From Pseudomonas sp. dw_358 (GTDB lineage Bacteria; Pseudomonadota; Gammaproteobacteria; Pseudomonadales; Pseudomonadaceae), in contig NZ_JAAVUX010000017.1 in NCBI RefSeq assembly GCF_018449655.1, positions 55,373 to 119,372 on the forward strand: a stretch of DNA of 64,000 nt, given 5' to 3'. Positions within the stretch are counted from its first letter, which is position 1, and each line of letters opens with the position of its first letter. The notes under the pieces were generated by a model, which saw only the letters and a program-made list of their open reading frames with translations, did no database searches and was not told where the DNA came from. Both the position numbers and the translations under genes were made by a program. Shown here piece after piece: positions 8,493-18,015 of this stretch.

Positions 8493-10046
8493 TCACTTGC
8501 TGATCGTCGCCAGGTTGAACACCTGTTCGAGCATCGGGTTGAACACATAGCCCTTGACGTTGCTGCGCATGGGCAAGGTGTAGGCCTTCTGATAGAGGTA
8601 GGCGTAGACACTGTCCCCCAGCACGATCTTCTGCGCCTGCTGGTACAGCGCGGTGCGTTTGGCCTGGTCATAAGTGGCCGCCGATTCGCGGATCAATGCG
8701 TCCACGGCCGGGTTCTGATAGAACGAGCGGTTGCCTGCCAGGCCTTGCAGCTTGGAGTCGAACCAGTAGTTCATGAACATGTAGGGGTCGGCAAAGTCCG
8801 GACTCCAGGAGCCGATGGCAATGTCGAAGTCGCCGCTGCCCAGCCGTTCGCGCATCGAGGCGTTGGCCATTTTCTCCAGCTTGAGGTTGACCCCCAGCGG
8901 CGCCAGACCGGCCTGCAGGGTCAGGCCGATGGGTTCCCAGTTGGGGTCCTTGTCGGAATACAGAAAGCTCAAGCCGGTCAGCGGCGTCGGCAGTTTGGCC
9001 AGATCGGTGCGGGCCTTGGCCAAGTCCTGTTTCATCGGCGCCAGGGAGGCGTCGTAGCCCCACATGCCTTGGGGGATCGGGCCGTTCATGGGTTTGGCCT
9101 TGCCCTTGAGGATGCCCTGGATGACGCCGTCATAGTCCAGCGCGTCGACAATAGCCCGGCGTGCGTCGGGGTTGTCCATGGGCGCTTTCTTGTTGTTCAG
9201 GTACAGGTAGGTGACCCGCAGGGACGGATAGTCACCAACGGTGATGTCCTTGTCCTTGCTCAGGGCTTCGAGCTGATCTTCCGGCATGTCTTCGATGATG
9301 TCGAGGTCACCATGCTCCAGCTGCAAGCGGCGCACCGAGGCCTCGCCGATGATCTTGATCACCACCTTTTTCAGGGTCGGTGCGGTGCCGGCATAGTGAC
9401 TGTTGGGCTCCAGGGTCAGGGACTGACCCTTTTGCCAACTGCTCAGGCGAAACGCCCCGGAACCGGCGGTGTGGGTGGAAAGCCAGGCATTGACGTCGCC
9501 GTTCTTGACCACGTCCGGATTGATGATGGCGCCGCCGTCGTGGGCCAGGGTGTAGAGGAACGGCGCGTAAGGGGTCTTGAGGCTGAAGCGCACGGTCATG
9601 GGGTCGACCACGGCCACGCTCATGTCCTCGGGGAAGGCCGCAGACGGGCCTTGCTTGAGGGCCATCAGCCGCTCGAAGGAAAACTTCACCGCGTTGGCGT
9701 CCACGGCGGCGCCATCGTCGAAGTGGTTGCCGGGCTTGAGTTTGAACTCCCAGACCAGATTGTCCGCCGAGGTGGTCCAACTGCTGGCCAGGTCACCTTG
9801 CACCTCGGTGCTGCCCTTGCCGTTTTCCACTTTGTAGGCCACCAGCTTCTGGTAGGCCGGGTACGTCACGGTCCAGTCGTTGTTGTCGATGGTCACCGCC
9901 GGGTCCAGCGTCTGCGGGTCGGCCGCCTTGCCGATCACCAGAGTGTCGGCCGGGGTGGCGGCGCTGGAAGCTTGCCAGGCCCCCAGGCTGAGGGCGCTGC
10001 ACAGCAACAGTCGAGCGAGATGACGCGGGCGTGCGGTGAAATTCAT
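8493..10046 (-). CDS. Dipeptide ABC periplasmic binding protein (SBP_bac_5)
   Basis: A 517-residue exported binding protein with a signal peptide of about 30 residues ending ASSAA. The mature start LVIGKAADPQTLDPAVTIDN is the family-5 N-terminal block (A..xTLDP). It should capture di- or oligopeptides in the periplasm and pass them to the two permeases downstream. It follows the dipeptidase gene by 35 bp in the same direction. The order dipeptidase, binding protein, permease, permease, ATPase, ATPase equals ddpXABCDF of E. coli, so D-Ala-D-Ala is the likely ligand; that is inferred from context. Confidence 0.88.
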   Translation of the reverse strand: MNFTARPRHLARLLLCSALSLGAWQASSAATPADTLVIGKAADPQTLDPAVTIDNNDWTVTYPAYQKLVAYKVENGKGSTEVQGDLASSWTTSADNLVWEFKLKPGNHFDDGAAVDANAVKFSFERLMALKQGPSAAFPEDMSVAVVDPMTVRFSLKTPYAPFLYTLAHDGGAIINPDVVKNGDVNAWLSTHTAGSGAFRLSSWQKGQSLTLEPNSHYAGTAPTLKKVVIKIIGEASVRRLQLEHGDLDIIEDMPEDQLEALSKDKDITVGDYPSLRVTYLYLNNKKAPMDNPDARRAIVDALDYDGVIQGILKGKAKPMNGPIPQGMWGYDASLAPMKQDLAKARTDLAKLPTPLTGLSFLYSDKDPNWEPIGLTLQAGLAPLGVNLKLEKMANASMRERLGSGDFDIAIGSWSPDFADPYMFMNYWFDSKLQGLAGNRSFYQNPAVDALIRESAATYDQAKRTALYQQAQKIVLGDSVYAYLYQKAYTLPMRSNVKGYVFNPMLEQVFNLATISK

Positions 10047-10081
10047 GCCGGTTCCTTGAACATTCGAAAATGAAAGGGGTG

Positions 10082-10663
10082 TCAGTTACTGGCAGGGCGG
10101 ATCGATGGGTCGTCCAGCAGCGGATAGTCCTCGGCCTCCGGCAGTTCGTAGTGCCACCATTCGCTGGCAATCGGCTTGAAACCGGCGGCCAGCATGATGC
10201 CCAGCAGCATCAGACGGTTACGTTGCACGGCAGGCGGCAGGTCCGGGTAGAACTGATGGGACAGTTCACGCATATCATCAAAGCCGGTACCCATGTCCAG
10301 GACCTCGCCGCTGCCGGCGTTTACCAGGGTCAGGTCCACCGCCACGCCACGGGTATGGTGCGAGCCCAGGCGCGGATCGCGGACGTATTCGGGGTTGGGC
10401 AGCGCTTCCCAAAGCAGGTCCTGGGCGTAGGGCGGGCGGTAGGCGTCGAAGATGCGCAGGGTGAAACCGGCCTGCTGCGCCAGGCGACTGGCCAGACGCA
10501 GGCACTGCTCGGCATCGCGGTGCAGGAGGCAGCGGGTGTCGCGGTAGATCTGTTTGCCAGCCAGGTTGTCGACGCCGGCATAGATCAGGTCGATCTCGAC
10601 CTTGAGGGCCCGGGCGTCCACTTCGATCAGTGGGCTGCTATTCACTTCGACACTCCCAACCAT
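10082..10663 (-). CDS. ddpX: D-alanyl-D-alanine dipeptidase (VanX/DdpX family)
   Basis: A 193-residue zinc dipeptidase. The metal and catalytic motif is SHHTRGVAVDLTL (zinc His and Asp of SxHxxGxAxD) with the distal EWWHY carrying the catalytic Glu and third zinc His. FDAYRPPYAQ carries the conserved Arg. It hydrolyses D-Ala-D-Ala to D-Ala, allowing use of peptidoglycan dipeptide. No signal peptide is seen, so it acts in the cytoplasm after import. The start is uncertain: ATG 10663 and ATG 10684 are both in frame and neither has a clear ribosome site. Confidence 0.88.
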   Translation of the reverse strand: MVGSVEVNSSPLIEVDARALKVEIDLIYAGVDNLAGKQIYRDTRCLLHRDAEQCLRLASRLAQQAGFTLRIFDAYRPPYAQDLLWEALPNPEYVRDPRLGSHHTRGVAVDLTLVNAGSGEVLDMGTGFDDMRELSHQFYPDLPPAVQRNRLMLLGIMLAAGFKPIASEWWHYELPEAEDYPLLDDPSIRPASN

Positions 10664-10821
10664 AAGATTGCAGATTGATAGCATTCAAATTTTTGCTGTG
10701 ACAAGCGACTTTTGCAGCTTTTGTGGTTTTTCTTTTTTTGGCTGCATGGTGGTGCGCGATCAGGGCCTGGATGCACGAATGCGGGCATGCGTGCCGGTAT
10801 TTCAACGAAGAAGGCAATTTG

Positions 10822-11217
10822 ATGGCCCCCCCGGTTGCACGCTTTGGACAAAATCCCGCCCCCCTTCAGATGCTCAGGCTTGCACCCATGCGGATGGTGT
10901 TTTTTGCGTTTTTGCCCTTCCTGTTCACCGGCGCGGCCCTGGCGGCCGATGCCAAGGCCCTCAAAGACAATGACCGCTACACCTGCGCCTGGGGCGCCGG
11001 CACCGCCGAGCGGGCCCAGGCGCTGAAGTTGAGTGGGGTGTCGCTGTACGCGGCGCGGCAGAAAATCCAGACCTTGAAATTCGACAAGAGCTGGAAGCGC
11101 ATGCTGGCCATGCGCATCACGGAGCAGACCTACGACAGCCCGTCGCGCTACAGGCCCGCCGCCGTGCGCGAGATCTTCTACAACGACTGCGTGAAGTATA
11201 AAGTCGCCCGCCATTAG
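10822..11217 (+). CDS. Small exported protein of unknown function
   Basis: A 131-residue protein. ATG at 10822 follows GAAGAAGG with 7-nt spacing. The N-terminus is unusually long before a hydrophobic segment FFAFLPFLFTGAALA that looks like a signal peptide ending before ADAKAL. A later start near 10867 or 10888 would give a normal leader. The mature part has two cysteines (YTCAWG and NDCVKY) that could pair, and several YxxxxQ-type segments. Family not recognised. It sits 3 bp from the convergent GlxA-type regulator. Confidence 0.6.
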   Translation: MAPPVARFGQNPAPLQMLRLAPMRMVFFAFLPFLFTGAALAADAKALKDNDRYTCAWGAGTAERAQALKLSGVSLYAARQKIQTLKFDKSWKRMLAMRITEQTYDSPSRYRPAAVREIFYNDCVKYKVARH

Positions 11218-11219
11218 GC

Positions 11220-12284
11220 TCAGCCTGACGCCAGGGCCTTGCGCAGCTTGCCCGGCGCCATGCCGAACTGGCGCTGGAACAGCCGAATGAAATGAGCGTC
11301 ATCGGCAAAGCCGCACTCGAAAGCGATCTCGCCGATCTGCCGGTCCGAACTGACCAGTAACCAGCGTCCGAACCGCAGGCGTACCTGGCGGTAGAACTGC
11401 GCCGGGCTGGTGCTGACCTCGGCCAGGAACAGGCGCTCGAGCTGGCGCTTGCTGGTGCCGATGCGCCGTGCCAGCGCCTCGATTTCCAGTGGCTCGGCCA
11501 TGTGGGTTTCCATCAACATGATCGCTTCGTGCAGGCGCCGGTTCGACGAGCTGGCATAGCCCAGGGCCTTGCGCCGGTCGACCAGGCTGCTGGCGCCGCT
11601 CTTGGCCACGGTCATCTGGTGCACCACCTTGCCGGCCCGATCCGGGCCGCAATGCAGGCCGATCAGATGGATGGCCAGCTCGATCACCGAGACGCCCCCG
11701 GCGCAGGTGGTACGGTCACCGTCGATGACAAAGTCATTGTGACTGACGAAGCGCAAGCCGGGGAACAGCCGTTTCCAGTCGTTGGCGTGGTAAGCGTGCA
11801 CACAGGCCGTCCGGCCCGCCATCAGGCCGTGGCGCGCCAGCACGAAGCTGCCCGTGCACAGGCCGATCAGCGGCACCCCGGCCGCAACGGCGTCGTGCAG
11901 GAATGCCGGGTAGCTTTTCGGCACTTGCTCCAGTGAGTCCAGCAGCCCGCCAATCACCACCACGTAATCGAACCGCTGAGGGTCGGCCAGTTCGCTGTCG
12001 ATGGGCACGTCCAGCCCGCCGCTGGAAATCACGCGCTGGCCAGGGGTGCCCAATACGTTCCACTGGCAGCGAATGGGCCGGCTCTGATCGCCCGTATCGG
12101 CAGCATGGCGCAGCGCGTCGGTCAGCCCGGACAGTGACAGCAGCGGGAAACGCGGCCACAGCAGGATACCCACCGACAACTCACTGGCGCCGCGGCGTGG
12201 CGGCGGATGGCGGGCCTGGCCCTGATCGAGCTGCGAAACCAGTTGATCGGGGGCATCCGGCGAATGTCGCAAATCTTCAACCAT
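11220..12284 (-). CDS. GlxA-type AraC regulator with DJ-1/PfpI domain
   Basis: A 354-residue cytoplasmic regulator. Residues of about 35-205 form a class-I glutamine-amidotransferase-like (DJ-1/PfpI) domain with the elbow LIGLCTGSFVLA. The C-terminal 100 residues are an AraC DNA-binding domain with two helix-turn-helix units (EIEALARRIGTSKRQLERLF and IGEIAFECGFADDAHFIRLF). Members such as ArgR, GbdR and CdhR respond to amino acids, betaines or carnitine. It is divergent from the amino acid ABC importer at 12383, which it probably controls; the ligand is not evident. Confidence 0.85.
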   Translation of the reverse strand: MVEDLRHSPDAPDQLVSQLDQGQARHPPPRRGASELSVGILLWPRFPLLSLSGLTDALRHAADTGDQSRPIRCQWNVLGTPGQRVISSGGLDVPIDSELADPQRFDYVVVIGGLLDSLEQVPKSYPAFLHDAVAAGVPLIGLCTGSFVLARHGLMAGRTACVHAYHANDWKRLFPGLRFVSHNDFVIDGDRTTCAGGVSVIELAIHLIGLHCGPDRAGKVVHQMTVAKSGASSLVDRRKALGYASSSNRRLHEAIMLMETHMAEPLEIEALARRIGTSKRQLERLFLAEVSTSPAQFYRQVRLRFGRWLLVSSDRQIGEIAFECGFADDAHFIRLFQRQFGMAPGKLRKALASG

Positions 12285-12382
12285 TCGTGCAAAGCATCCA
12301 ACTGATCGGCGCGGCCCCGGCCCTAGGATGAAGGCCTGCCAAACACCTGCTGTTGACGATAAATTCGAACGAGGAGCAAAGC

Positions 12383-13252
12383 ATGAAACGTTCCATCAAA
12401 CCCCATCTGACCGGTCTGTGTGGCGCCTTGATGCTGACCCTGCTGAGCGCCATGCCGGCGTTTGCATTGAGCACCGTCGAGCCGGGCGACTTCACCATCG
12501 CGTTTAGCGGCGATATGCCGGGCACCGGCTATCAGGACAGCAAGATGGTCGGCTACGACGGTGAAATCCTTCAACAGATTGCCGACAAGCTGGGCCTCAA
12601 GGTCAGGCCGGCACTGATGGAGTGGTCCGGCACCATCGCCTCGGTGCAGGCCCGGCGCGTCGACGTCATGGCCGGGACCATGGGCTGGACCCCACAACGG
12701 GCGAAGATCATGAACCTCAGCGACCCGATCCACTACTTCAAGAACGGCATCACCCAGACCGACAAGACCGACTGGCACACCCTCAAGGACTTGCAAGGCA
12801 GGAAAGTCGGGACCATCACCGGCTTCTCCTTCATCCCGGAAATGCGCAAGATCGACGGCCTGCAAGTCTCCCTCTATGACACTTCCGACGCCGCCGTGCG
12901 CGACTTGATCGCCGGGCGCATCGACGCGGTGATCGGCGACCCACCGGTGATGCAGTACGCGTTGTCGCGCAACCCCCAGTGGCACCTGCGCTTCAATGCC
13001 TTCACCGACAATGACCCGAACTTTCCGCTGCTGACCGGCCTGGGCCAGGTGGTGTTCGGTTTCAACAAAGACAACCCGCAGTTGCTGGCGGCAGTCAATC
13101 AGCAGATCGATGCCATGTGGAAGACCTGCGCCATGCGCGACATCGGCGCGCGCTATGGCCTGACCCAGGACGTCTGGTTCAAGCCTCAGGGCTCCGACCC
13201 GCGGCTTGAGGTGGATCGCCCGGCCGGCTGGGCGCTGCCGGGTTGCCAGTGA
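12383..13252 (+). CDS. Amino-acid ABC transporter binding protein
   Basis: A 289-residue exported protein. ATG at 12383 follows AACGAGGAG. The signal peptide ends FALS at about residue 30, then a family-3 solute-binding fold with GYDGEILQQIADKLGLK (conserved D/E) and VDVMAGTMGWTPQR. Its stop overlaps the ATG of the ATPase gene by one base (TGATG), so the transporter genes are coupled. Because the operon faces hydroxyproline genes, hydroxyproline or a proline-like amino acid is a plausible ligand; this is inference. Confidence 0.85.
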   Translation: MKRSIKPHLTGLCGALMLTLLSAMPAFALSTVEPGDFTIAFSGDMPGTGYQDSKMVGYDGEILQQIADKLGLKVRPALMEWSGTIASVQARRVDVMAGTMGWTPQRAKIMNLSDPIHYFKNGITQTDKTDWHTLKDLQGRKVGTITGFSFIPEMRKIDGLQVSLYDTSDAAVRDLIAGRIDAVIGDPPVMQYALSRNPQWHLRFNAFTDNDPNFPLLTGLGQVVFGFNKDNPQLLAAVNQQIDAMWKTCAMRDIGARYGLTQDVWFKPQGSDPRLEVDRPAGWALPGCQ

Positions 13253-14028
13253 TGGCGCCCTTGTTGCGGGTCCATGACCTGCACAAAAGCTACGGTGAAC
13301 TGCCCGTGCTCAAGGGCATCAGCCTGGCGCTGAACGCCGGGGAAACCCTGTCGCTGATCGGCCCCAGCGGCTCGGGCAAGTCCACCTGCCTGCGCTGCAT
13401 CAATTACCTGGAAAAGCCGAACCGTGGCGATATCTGGCTGGACAACGCTTTGATCGGCCAGGTGCGCCATGGGGGCAATGCCCGCCTGATGAGCGACCGC
13501 GAGCTGGCACCTCAGCGTCTGGAGATCGCCATGGTCTTTCAGCTGTTTCACCTGTGGCCGCACCTGAACGTGCGGGACAACGTCGCCCTCGGGGCGATCA
13601 AGGCGCGCGGCACGCCGCGCGCCCAGGCGTATGAACTGGCCGAAGCCATGCTGCGCAAGGTGCACCTGGGGCACAAGGCGGATGCGTGGCCCGAGCAGCT
13701 CTCCGGCGGCCAACAGCAGCGGGTGGCCATCGCCCGGGCACTGGCCCAGCAGCCCAAGGTGATTCTGTTCGACGAGCCGACCTCGGCCCTGGACCCGGAA
13801 CTGGTGGGGGAAGTGCTGGCGGTGATTCGCGAGCTGGCCCAGGAAGGTCGCAGCATGATCATGGTCACCCACGAGGTCCGCTTTGCCCGCGACGTCGCCG
13901 ACCGGGTGATTTTCATGGACGGCGGCGAGATCGTCGAACAAGGGCCTTCGGTTCAGGTCATCGACCACCCGCAGCATCCGCGCACCCGCAGTTTTCTGGG
14001 GCGTATGGCCGAGGAGTACGCGCGATGA
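13252..14028 (+). CDS. Amino-acid ABC transporter ATPase
   Basis: A 258-residue ATPase of the polar-amino-acid (GlnQ/HisP) type. Walker A is GPSGSGKST, Q-loop MVFQLFHLWPHL, signature LSGGQQQRVAIARAL, Walker B VILFDEPTSALDPEL, H-loop MVTHE. It starts at the base where the binding-protein gene stops and overlaps the next permease by 4 bp. It energises the two permeases that follow. Confidence 0.92.
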   Translation: MAPLLRVHDLHKSYGELPVLKGISLALNAGETLSLIGPSGSGKSTCLRCINYLEKPNRGDIWLDNALIGQVRHGGNARLMSDRELAPQRLEIAMVFQLFHLWPHLNVRDNVALGAIKARGTPRAQAYELAEAMLRKVHLGHKADAWPEQLSGGQQQRVAIARALAQQPKVILFDEPTSALDPELVGEVLAVIRELAQEGRSMIMVTHEVRFARDVADRVIFMDGGEIVEQGPSVQVIDHPQHPRTRSFLGRMAEEYAR

Positions 14029-14681
14029 ACCGCTTCGAGACGCTGCTGAGTCTATTGCCGCTGTTGCTCAAAGGCGCGCTGACCGCGCTGGAAATCGCCG
14101 CCAGCGCGTTGCTGCTGGCGACCTGGGGCGGCTGGGTGCTGGCCCTTGCCCTGACCTTCAGCGGTTCGCGCAGCGGGCGCGGGCTGATTGCCTGTTTTAT
14201 CGAGTGGATGCGCAATGTACCGGCGCTGGCGCACTTGTTTCTGATCTATTTCGGCCTGTCCTACGTGGGCATCAATCTGTCGCCGTGGCTGGCGGCCACC
14301 ATCGGCCTGAGCCTGGTGGGCAGCGCGGTACTGGCCGATACCTTTCGCAGCGCCTTGCAGGCCCTGCCGGTGGGGCAGTTCGAAGCCGGTCTGTCGGTCG
14401 GGCTGACGCGTGCGCAGGTGGTGTGGCACGTGCTGTTGCCCCAGGCCTGGCGCCAGGCTCTGCCGGCCTATGCCAACTACGTCACCCAGTTGATCAAGGA
14501 CACCTCCATCGCCTCGGCCATTGCCGTGCCGGAGATCATGTTTCTGGCGCGCAACCTGGTCACCTCGACCTTTCAGACGTCATTGATCTACCTCGCGGTC
14601 TTGGCCCTGTATGCAATGATCATCGTGCCGGTCGGCCTGGGCTTTATGCGCCTGGAGCACCACTGGAGGCTGGGCCGATGA
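14025..14681 (+). CDS. Amino-acid ABC transporter permease 1
   Basis: A 218-residue HisM/HisQ-type permease with an N-terminal LLKGALTALEIAASALLLAT helix and the cytoplasmic EAA loop (QFEAGLSVGLTRAQVVWHVL). IEWMRNVPALAHLFLIYFGL is the conserved family block. ATG overlaps the ATPase stop (ATGA) and its own stop overlaps permease 2 in the same way. The two permeases form the heterodimeric pore. Confidence 0.88.
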   Translation: MNRFETLLSLLPLLLKGALTALEIAASALLLATWGGWVLALALTFSGSRSGRGLIACFIEWMRNVPALAHLFLIYFGLSYVGINLSPWLAATIGLSLVGSAVLADTFRSALQALPVGQFEAGLSVGLTRAQVVWHVLLPQAWRQALPAYANYVTQLIKDTSIASAIAVPEIMFLARNLVTSTFQTSLIYLAVLALYAMIIVPVGLGFMRLEHHWRLGR

Positions 14682-15361
14682 TCGATTTTCTGCGGCAATA
14701 CCCGGAATACTGGTCAGACTGGAGCCGGCGCCTGCTGCAAGGCGCGGCGGTGACCCTGGCGTTGTCCCTGAGCGCCTTCCTGCTGGCGATGGCGATGGGC
14801 ACGCTGCTGGTCTGCTTGCTCAAGAGCCCGTTCGCGGCCTTGCGCCGCGGCGCCCAGGTGTTTATCCAGGCGATGCGCGCAGTGCCCTTGCTCGCCTTGC
14901 TGCTCACCCTGTACTTCGCTTTACCCAGTGTCGGTCTGACCTTGCCGGGTGCGGTGGCCGGGGCATTGGGGCTGGGCTTGCAGGGCAGTGCCTACATCGC
15001 CGAAATCCTGCGCGGTGGCCTGGACGCTGTGCCGCGCGGGCAGCGCGAGTCGGCGCTGGCGGCCGGTCTGACGCCTTGGCAGGCACTGCGCTGGGTGGTA
15101 TTGCCCCAGGCAGTGCGCACGTTGTTGCCGCCGCTGCTCAATGCCTATGTGTCGATCCTCAAGGACAGTTCGCTCTGTGCGCTGATCGCGACCAATGAGT
15201 TGATGCTGGCAGCCCGGGCCATTGCCTCGGAAAGCTTTTTGCCGATGCACATCTTTCTGCTGGTGGGGCTGTTCTATTTCGCCATTGCCTTTCCGCTGTC
15301 TTTACTCTCGCGGTGGCTGGAAAGGCGTGTTTCCCGCGGCCACAAAAGCCTTCGAGGTTGA
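14678..15361 (+). CDS. Amino-acid ABC transporter permease 2
   Basis: A 227-residue HisM/HisQ-type permease: LLQGAAVTLALSLSAFLLAM helix, FIQAMRAVPLLALLLTLYFA block, then the EAA loop (QRESALAAGLTPWQALRWVV) and the conserved KDSSLCALIATNEL segment. It overlaps permease 1 by 4 bp and ends 3 bp before the amidase ATG, so the amidase and oxidase probably belong to the same transcript. Confidence 0.88.
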   Translation: MIDFLRQYPEYWSDWSRRLLQGAAVTLALSLSAFLLAMAMGTLLVCLLKSPFAALRRGAQVFIQAMRAVPLLALLLTLYFALPSVGLTLPGAVAGALGLGLQGSAYIAEILRGGLDAVPRGQRESALAAGLTPWQALRWVVLPQAVRTLLPPLLNAYVSILKDSSLCALIATNELMLAARAIASESFLPMHIFLLVGLFYFAIAFPLSLLSRWLERRVSRGHKSLRG

Positions 15362-15364
15362 CCC

Positions 15365-16792
15365 ATGAACACGCTGGACACCCAGACCTTCCATAGCATC
15401 GGCCGCTTGCAGCAGGCCTTGCGCAGCGGCCAGCTGACCAGCCAGGCGCTGGTCAGGCAGCAGCTGGCGCGCATCGAGTGCTTCAATCCGCAACTCAATG
15501 CTTACGTCGAGGCTTACCACGAACGCGCCCTGGCCGCCGCATCGGCGGCTGATCGGCAGCGCCAGGCCGGCATCGACCTGGGCCCACTGCACGGTATCCC
15601 GGTGGCCATCAAGGATCTGTTCGACGTGCAGGGGCGGGACGTTACCGGCGGTTCCCGGGCCCTGGCGCCGCGCCGCTCGCTGAGCACCGCGACGGCCGTG
15701 AGCCGCCTGGAAAGGGCGGGCGCCATTGTCATGGGGAAGACCCACACGGTCGAATTTGCCTTTGGCGGCTGGGGCACCAATGCAGTCATGGGTACGCCGT
15801 GGAACCCCTGGGACCGTCAGGTGCACCGCGCCCCCGGTGGGTCCAGCAGCGGATCGGCGGTCGCCGTTGCAAGTGGCCTGGCCAGCGCTGCACTGGGCAC
15901 CGACACCGGCGGCTCGGTGCGCATACCGGCTGGGCTTTGCGGGCTGGTGGGGCTCAAGACTACACGGGGTCTGATCAGCCGCCACGGCCTCATCGAGCTG
16001 TGCCCGTCACTGGACAGCGTGGGGCCGATCACCCGTACCGTGGAGGACGCGGCCTGGATGCTCGATGCCATGCTCGGCGCTGACTGGCAGGACCCGGTGT
16101 CCTGCCGCGCGCCGGTGTTCAGCGCGGCGGCCGGCCTGCACCTGCCGGTCACCGGCCTGCGGGCCTGGGTCTTGCCCCACGCCGAGCGGGTCAATGTTGC
16201 CGCCCAGGTGCTGGCCGTCTATGACCGCAGCCTGCTGGTCCTTCAGGGGCTGGGGCTGCACTTGGTGGAACAACCCTTGCCGGTGCCGCTGGAACACTGC
16301 ATGCGCGTGGCCGGCGGGCTGATGAGCGCCGAAGGCTATGCCAGCCTCGGCAGCCTGTTCGAGCGTGACGACCTGACCTTCGACCCCCACGTGCGCCGCC
16401 GGGTGCTGGCGGGCAAGGGCATCGATGCCAGCGGCTATCTGGCGCTACAGCAGCAACGGCGCAGCGCCCGGGCCGCGATGGCCCAGGCCATGCTTAATGT
16501 CGACGTCTGCGTGTTTCCCACCCACGCTGTCGGCAGCTTGCCCTTGGCCGAGATCGATGAGTACGGTACGCCCTTGGCGCTGCTGGGGCGCTTCGCCAAT
16601 CTGCTGGAGTTGTGCTCGGTGGCGCTGCCGGCTGGCTTCGACGGGCAGGGCATGCCGGTGTCGATCCAGGTGGTTGGCCGTGCCTTCGCCGAACCGCTGA
16701 TCCTGCGGGTTGGCCAGGCCTGGCAGCAGGCCACCGACTGGCACTTGCACCCTCCCTGCGGCTGGGCGCTGGCCGACGCAGAGGTGGCCTGA
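15365..16792 (+). CDS. Amidase (amidase-signature family)
   Basis: A 475-residue cytoplasmic hydrolase. The Ser-cisSer-Lys triad can be read: Lys in GIPVAIKDLFDV, cis-Ser in PGGSSSGSAVAVA and nucleophile Ser in GTDTGGSVRIPAG. Length and layout fit GatA/AtzF-type amidases, which cleave carboxamides to acid plus ammonia. No gatB/gatC is nearby, so a catabolic role is more likely than tRNA amidation. The stop TGA shares its A with the ATG of the following oxidase. The substrate may be what the upstream importer carries. Confidence 0.85.
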   Translation: MNTLDTQTFHSIGRLQQALRSGQLTSQALVRQQLARIECFNPQLNAYVEAYHERALAAASAADRQRQAGIDLGPLHGIPVAIKDLFDVQGRDVTGGSRALAPRRSLSTATAVSRLERAGAIVMGKTHTVEFAFGGWGTNAVMGTPWNPWDRQVHRAPGGSSSGSAVAVASGLASAALGTDTGGSVRIPAGLCGLVGLKTTRGLISRHGLIELCPSLDSVGPITRTVEDAAWMLDAMLGADWQDPVSCRAPVFSAAAGLHLPVTGLRAWVLPHAERVNVAAQVLAVYDRSLLVLQGLGLHLVEQPLPVPLEHCMRVAGGLMSAEGYASLGSLFERDDLTFDPHVRRRVLAGKGIDASGYLALQQQRRSARAAMAQAMLNVDVCVFPTHAVGSLPLAEIDEYGTPLALLGRFANLLELCSVALPAGFDGQGMPVSIQVVGRAFAEPLILRVGQAWQQATDWHLHPPCGWALADAEVA

Positions 16793-18015
16793 TGGAAGTC
16801 TGTGTGATCGGCGCAGGCATCGTCGGCCTGACCAGTGCCTGGGCGCTGCAGCAGGCCGGGCATCGCGTCACGGTGGTGGAACAGGCTGGCGGGCCGGGGC
16901 TGGGCGCCGTGGCGGGCAACGGCGCCCAGTTGAGTTATAGCTATGTGCAGCCGCTGGCGGACCCCTCATTGCTCCCGGGGCTGGCAAAAATGCTTTTGGA
17001 CCGTACCGGTCCCTTGAAATTTTCGCCGCGCTGGAGCCCGGCGCAATGGCGCTGGTGCAGGGATTTTCTGTTCGCCTGTCGCACTGAAGTGTCACGCCAG
17101 ACCACGATCGAGCTGCTGATCCTCGCGCAGGAAAGCCGGCAGGCACTGGATGCTTTTTTTGCCCGCCATGCACCGGCCTGCGACTTTACCCGCACAGGCA
17201 AGCTGATGCTGTATCCGACCGCGTCCAGCCTGGACGGGGCCATGGCCCAGCTGGAGTTTCAGGCCCGTCTCGGCGCCCGGCAACAACGCCTGGGGGTGGC
17301 CGAGACCTTGGCGCTGGAACCTGCGTTGCAGCCGTACGCCGGGCAGTTCCATGGCGCTATCTACACCGCCAGTGAATGCGCGGTGGATGGCCTCAAGCTG
17401 TGTTCGCAGTTGGCGGCGCTATTGGCCACGCAGGGGGTGGTGTTTCATTACGGCCAGACGGTGCGAGGGTTGAACCGGCGCGGCGAGCGAGTCGAGAGTG
17501 TGACACTGGAGGGGGGAGGGCAGCTGCACACCGAGTCGGTCGTGCTGGCGGCGGGCAGCCAGTCCACCGATCTACTGGCCGCACTGGGGGTGCGCTTGCC
17601 GGTGTACCCGCTCAAGGGCTACAGCATTACTTTGCCGACACGGCCCGATGCTCCGATGCCATCGGTGAGCATCACCGATGTGCGACGCAAGACGGTGTTT
17701 GCCCGCCTGGGCGAACGCCTGCGGGTGGCCGGAATGGTCGAGCTGGGCGCCGACGCGTCCATACCGCTGGCGCGCATTCTTCAGTTGCAGGCTTCGACCC
17801 AAGCCCTGTTCGGCCCGGGCTGGGACCTGAGTGATTGCCAGCCTTGGTGTGGCTGGCGCCCGGCAACCCCCACGGGACGGCCCATCCTGGCCGCACTGGG
17901 CGCGCGCAATGTGTTCGTCAACGGGGGGCATGGGGCGCTGGGGCTGACCCTGGCGTTCGGCAGTGCGGGGCGGCTGGTCAAGCTGTTAGAAACGTGTGAG
18001 ACGGTAAGGCGCTGA
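16792..18015 (+). CDS. FAD-dependent D-amino-acid dehydrogenase-like (DadA family)
   Basis: A 407-residue flavoprotein. The dinucleotide motif VIGAGIVGLTSAWALQQAGH opens the protein, followed by an FAD-binding GNGAQLSYSYVQPL segment and a DAO-type C-terminal GHGALGLTLAFGSA. DadA relatives oxidise D-amino acids to imino acids, passing electrons to the membrane. It is the last gene of the plus-strand amino-acid operon, and its final 30 bp overlap the end of the minus-strand DadA-like gene. Confidence 0.85.
   Translation: MEVCVIGAGIVGLTSAWALQQAGHRVTVVEQAGGPGLGAVAGNGAQLSYSYVQPLADPSLLPGLAKMLLDRTGPLKFSPRWSPAQWRWCRDFLFACRTEVSRQTTIELLILAQESRQALDAFFARHAPACDFTRTGKLMLYPTASSLDGAMAQLEFQARLGARQQRLGVAETLALEPALQPYAGQFHGAIYTASECAVDGLKLCSQLAALLATQGVVFHYGQTVRGLNRRGERVESVTLEGGGQLHTESVVLAAGSQSTDLLAALGVRLPVYPLKGYSITLPTRPDAPMPSVSITDVRRKTVFARLGERLRVAGMVELGADASIPLARILQLQASTQALFGPGWDLSDCQPWCGWRPATPTGRPILAALGARNVFVNGGHGALGLTLAFGSAGRLVKLLETCETVRR

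Noticed and set aside
15365..16792. Amidase as GatA of the tRNA amidotransferase
   Set aside because: No gatB or gatC nearby, and it is embedded in an amino-acid uptake and oxidation operon.
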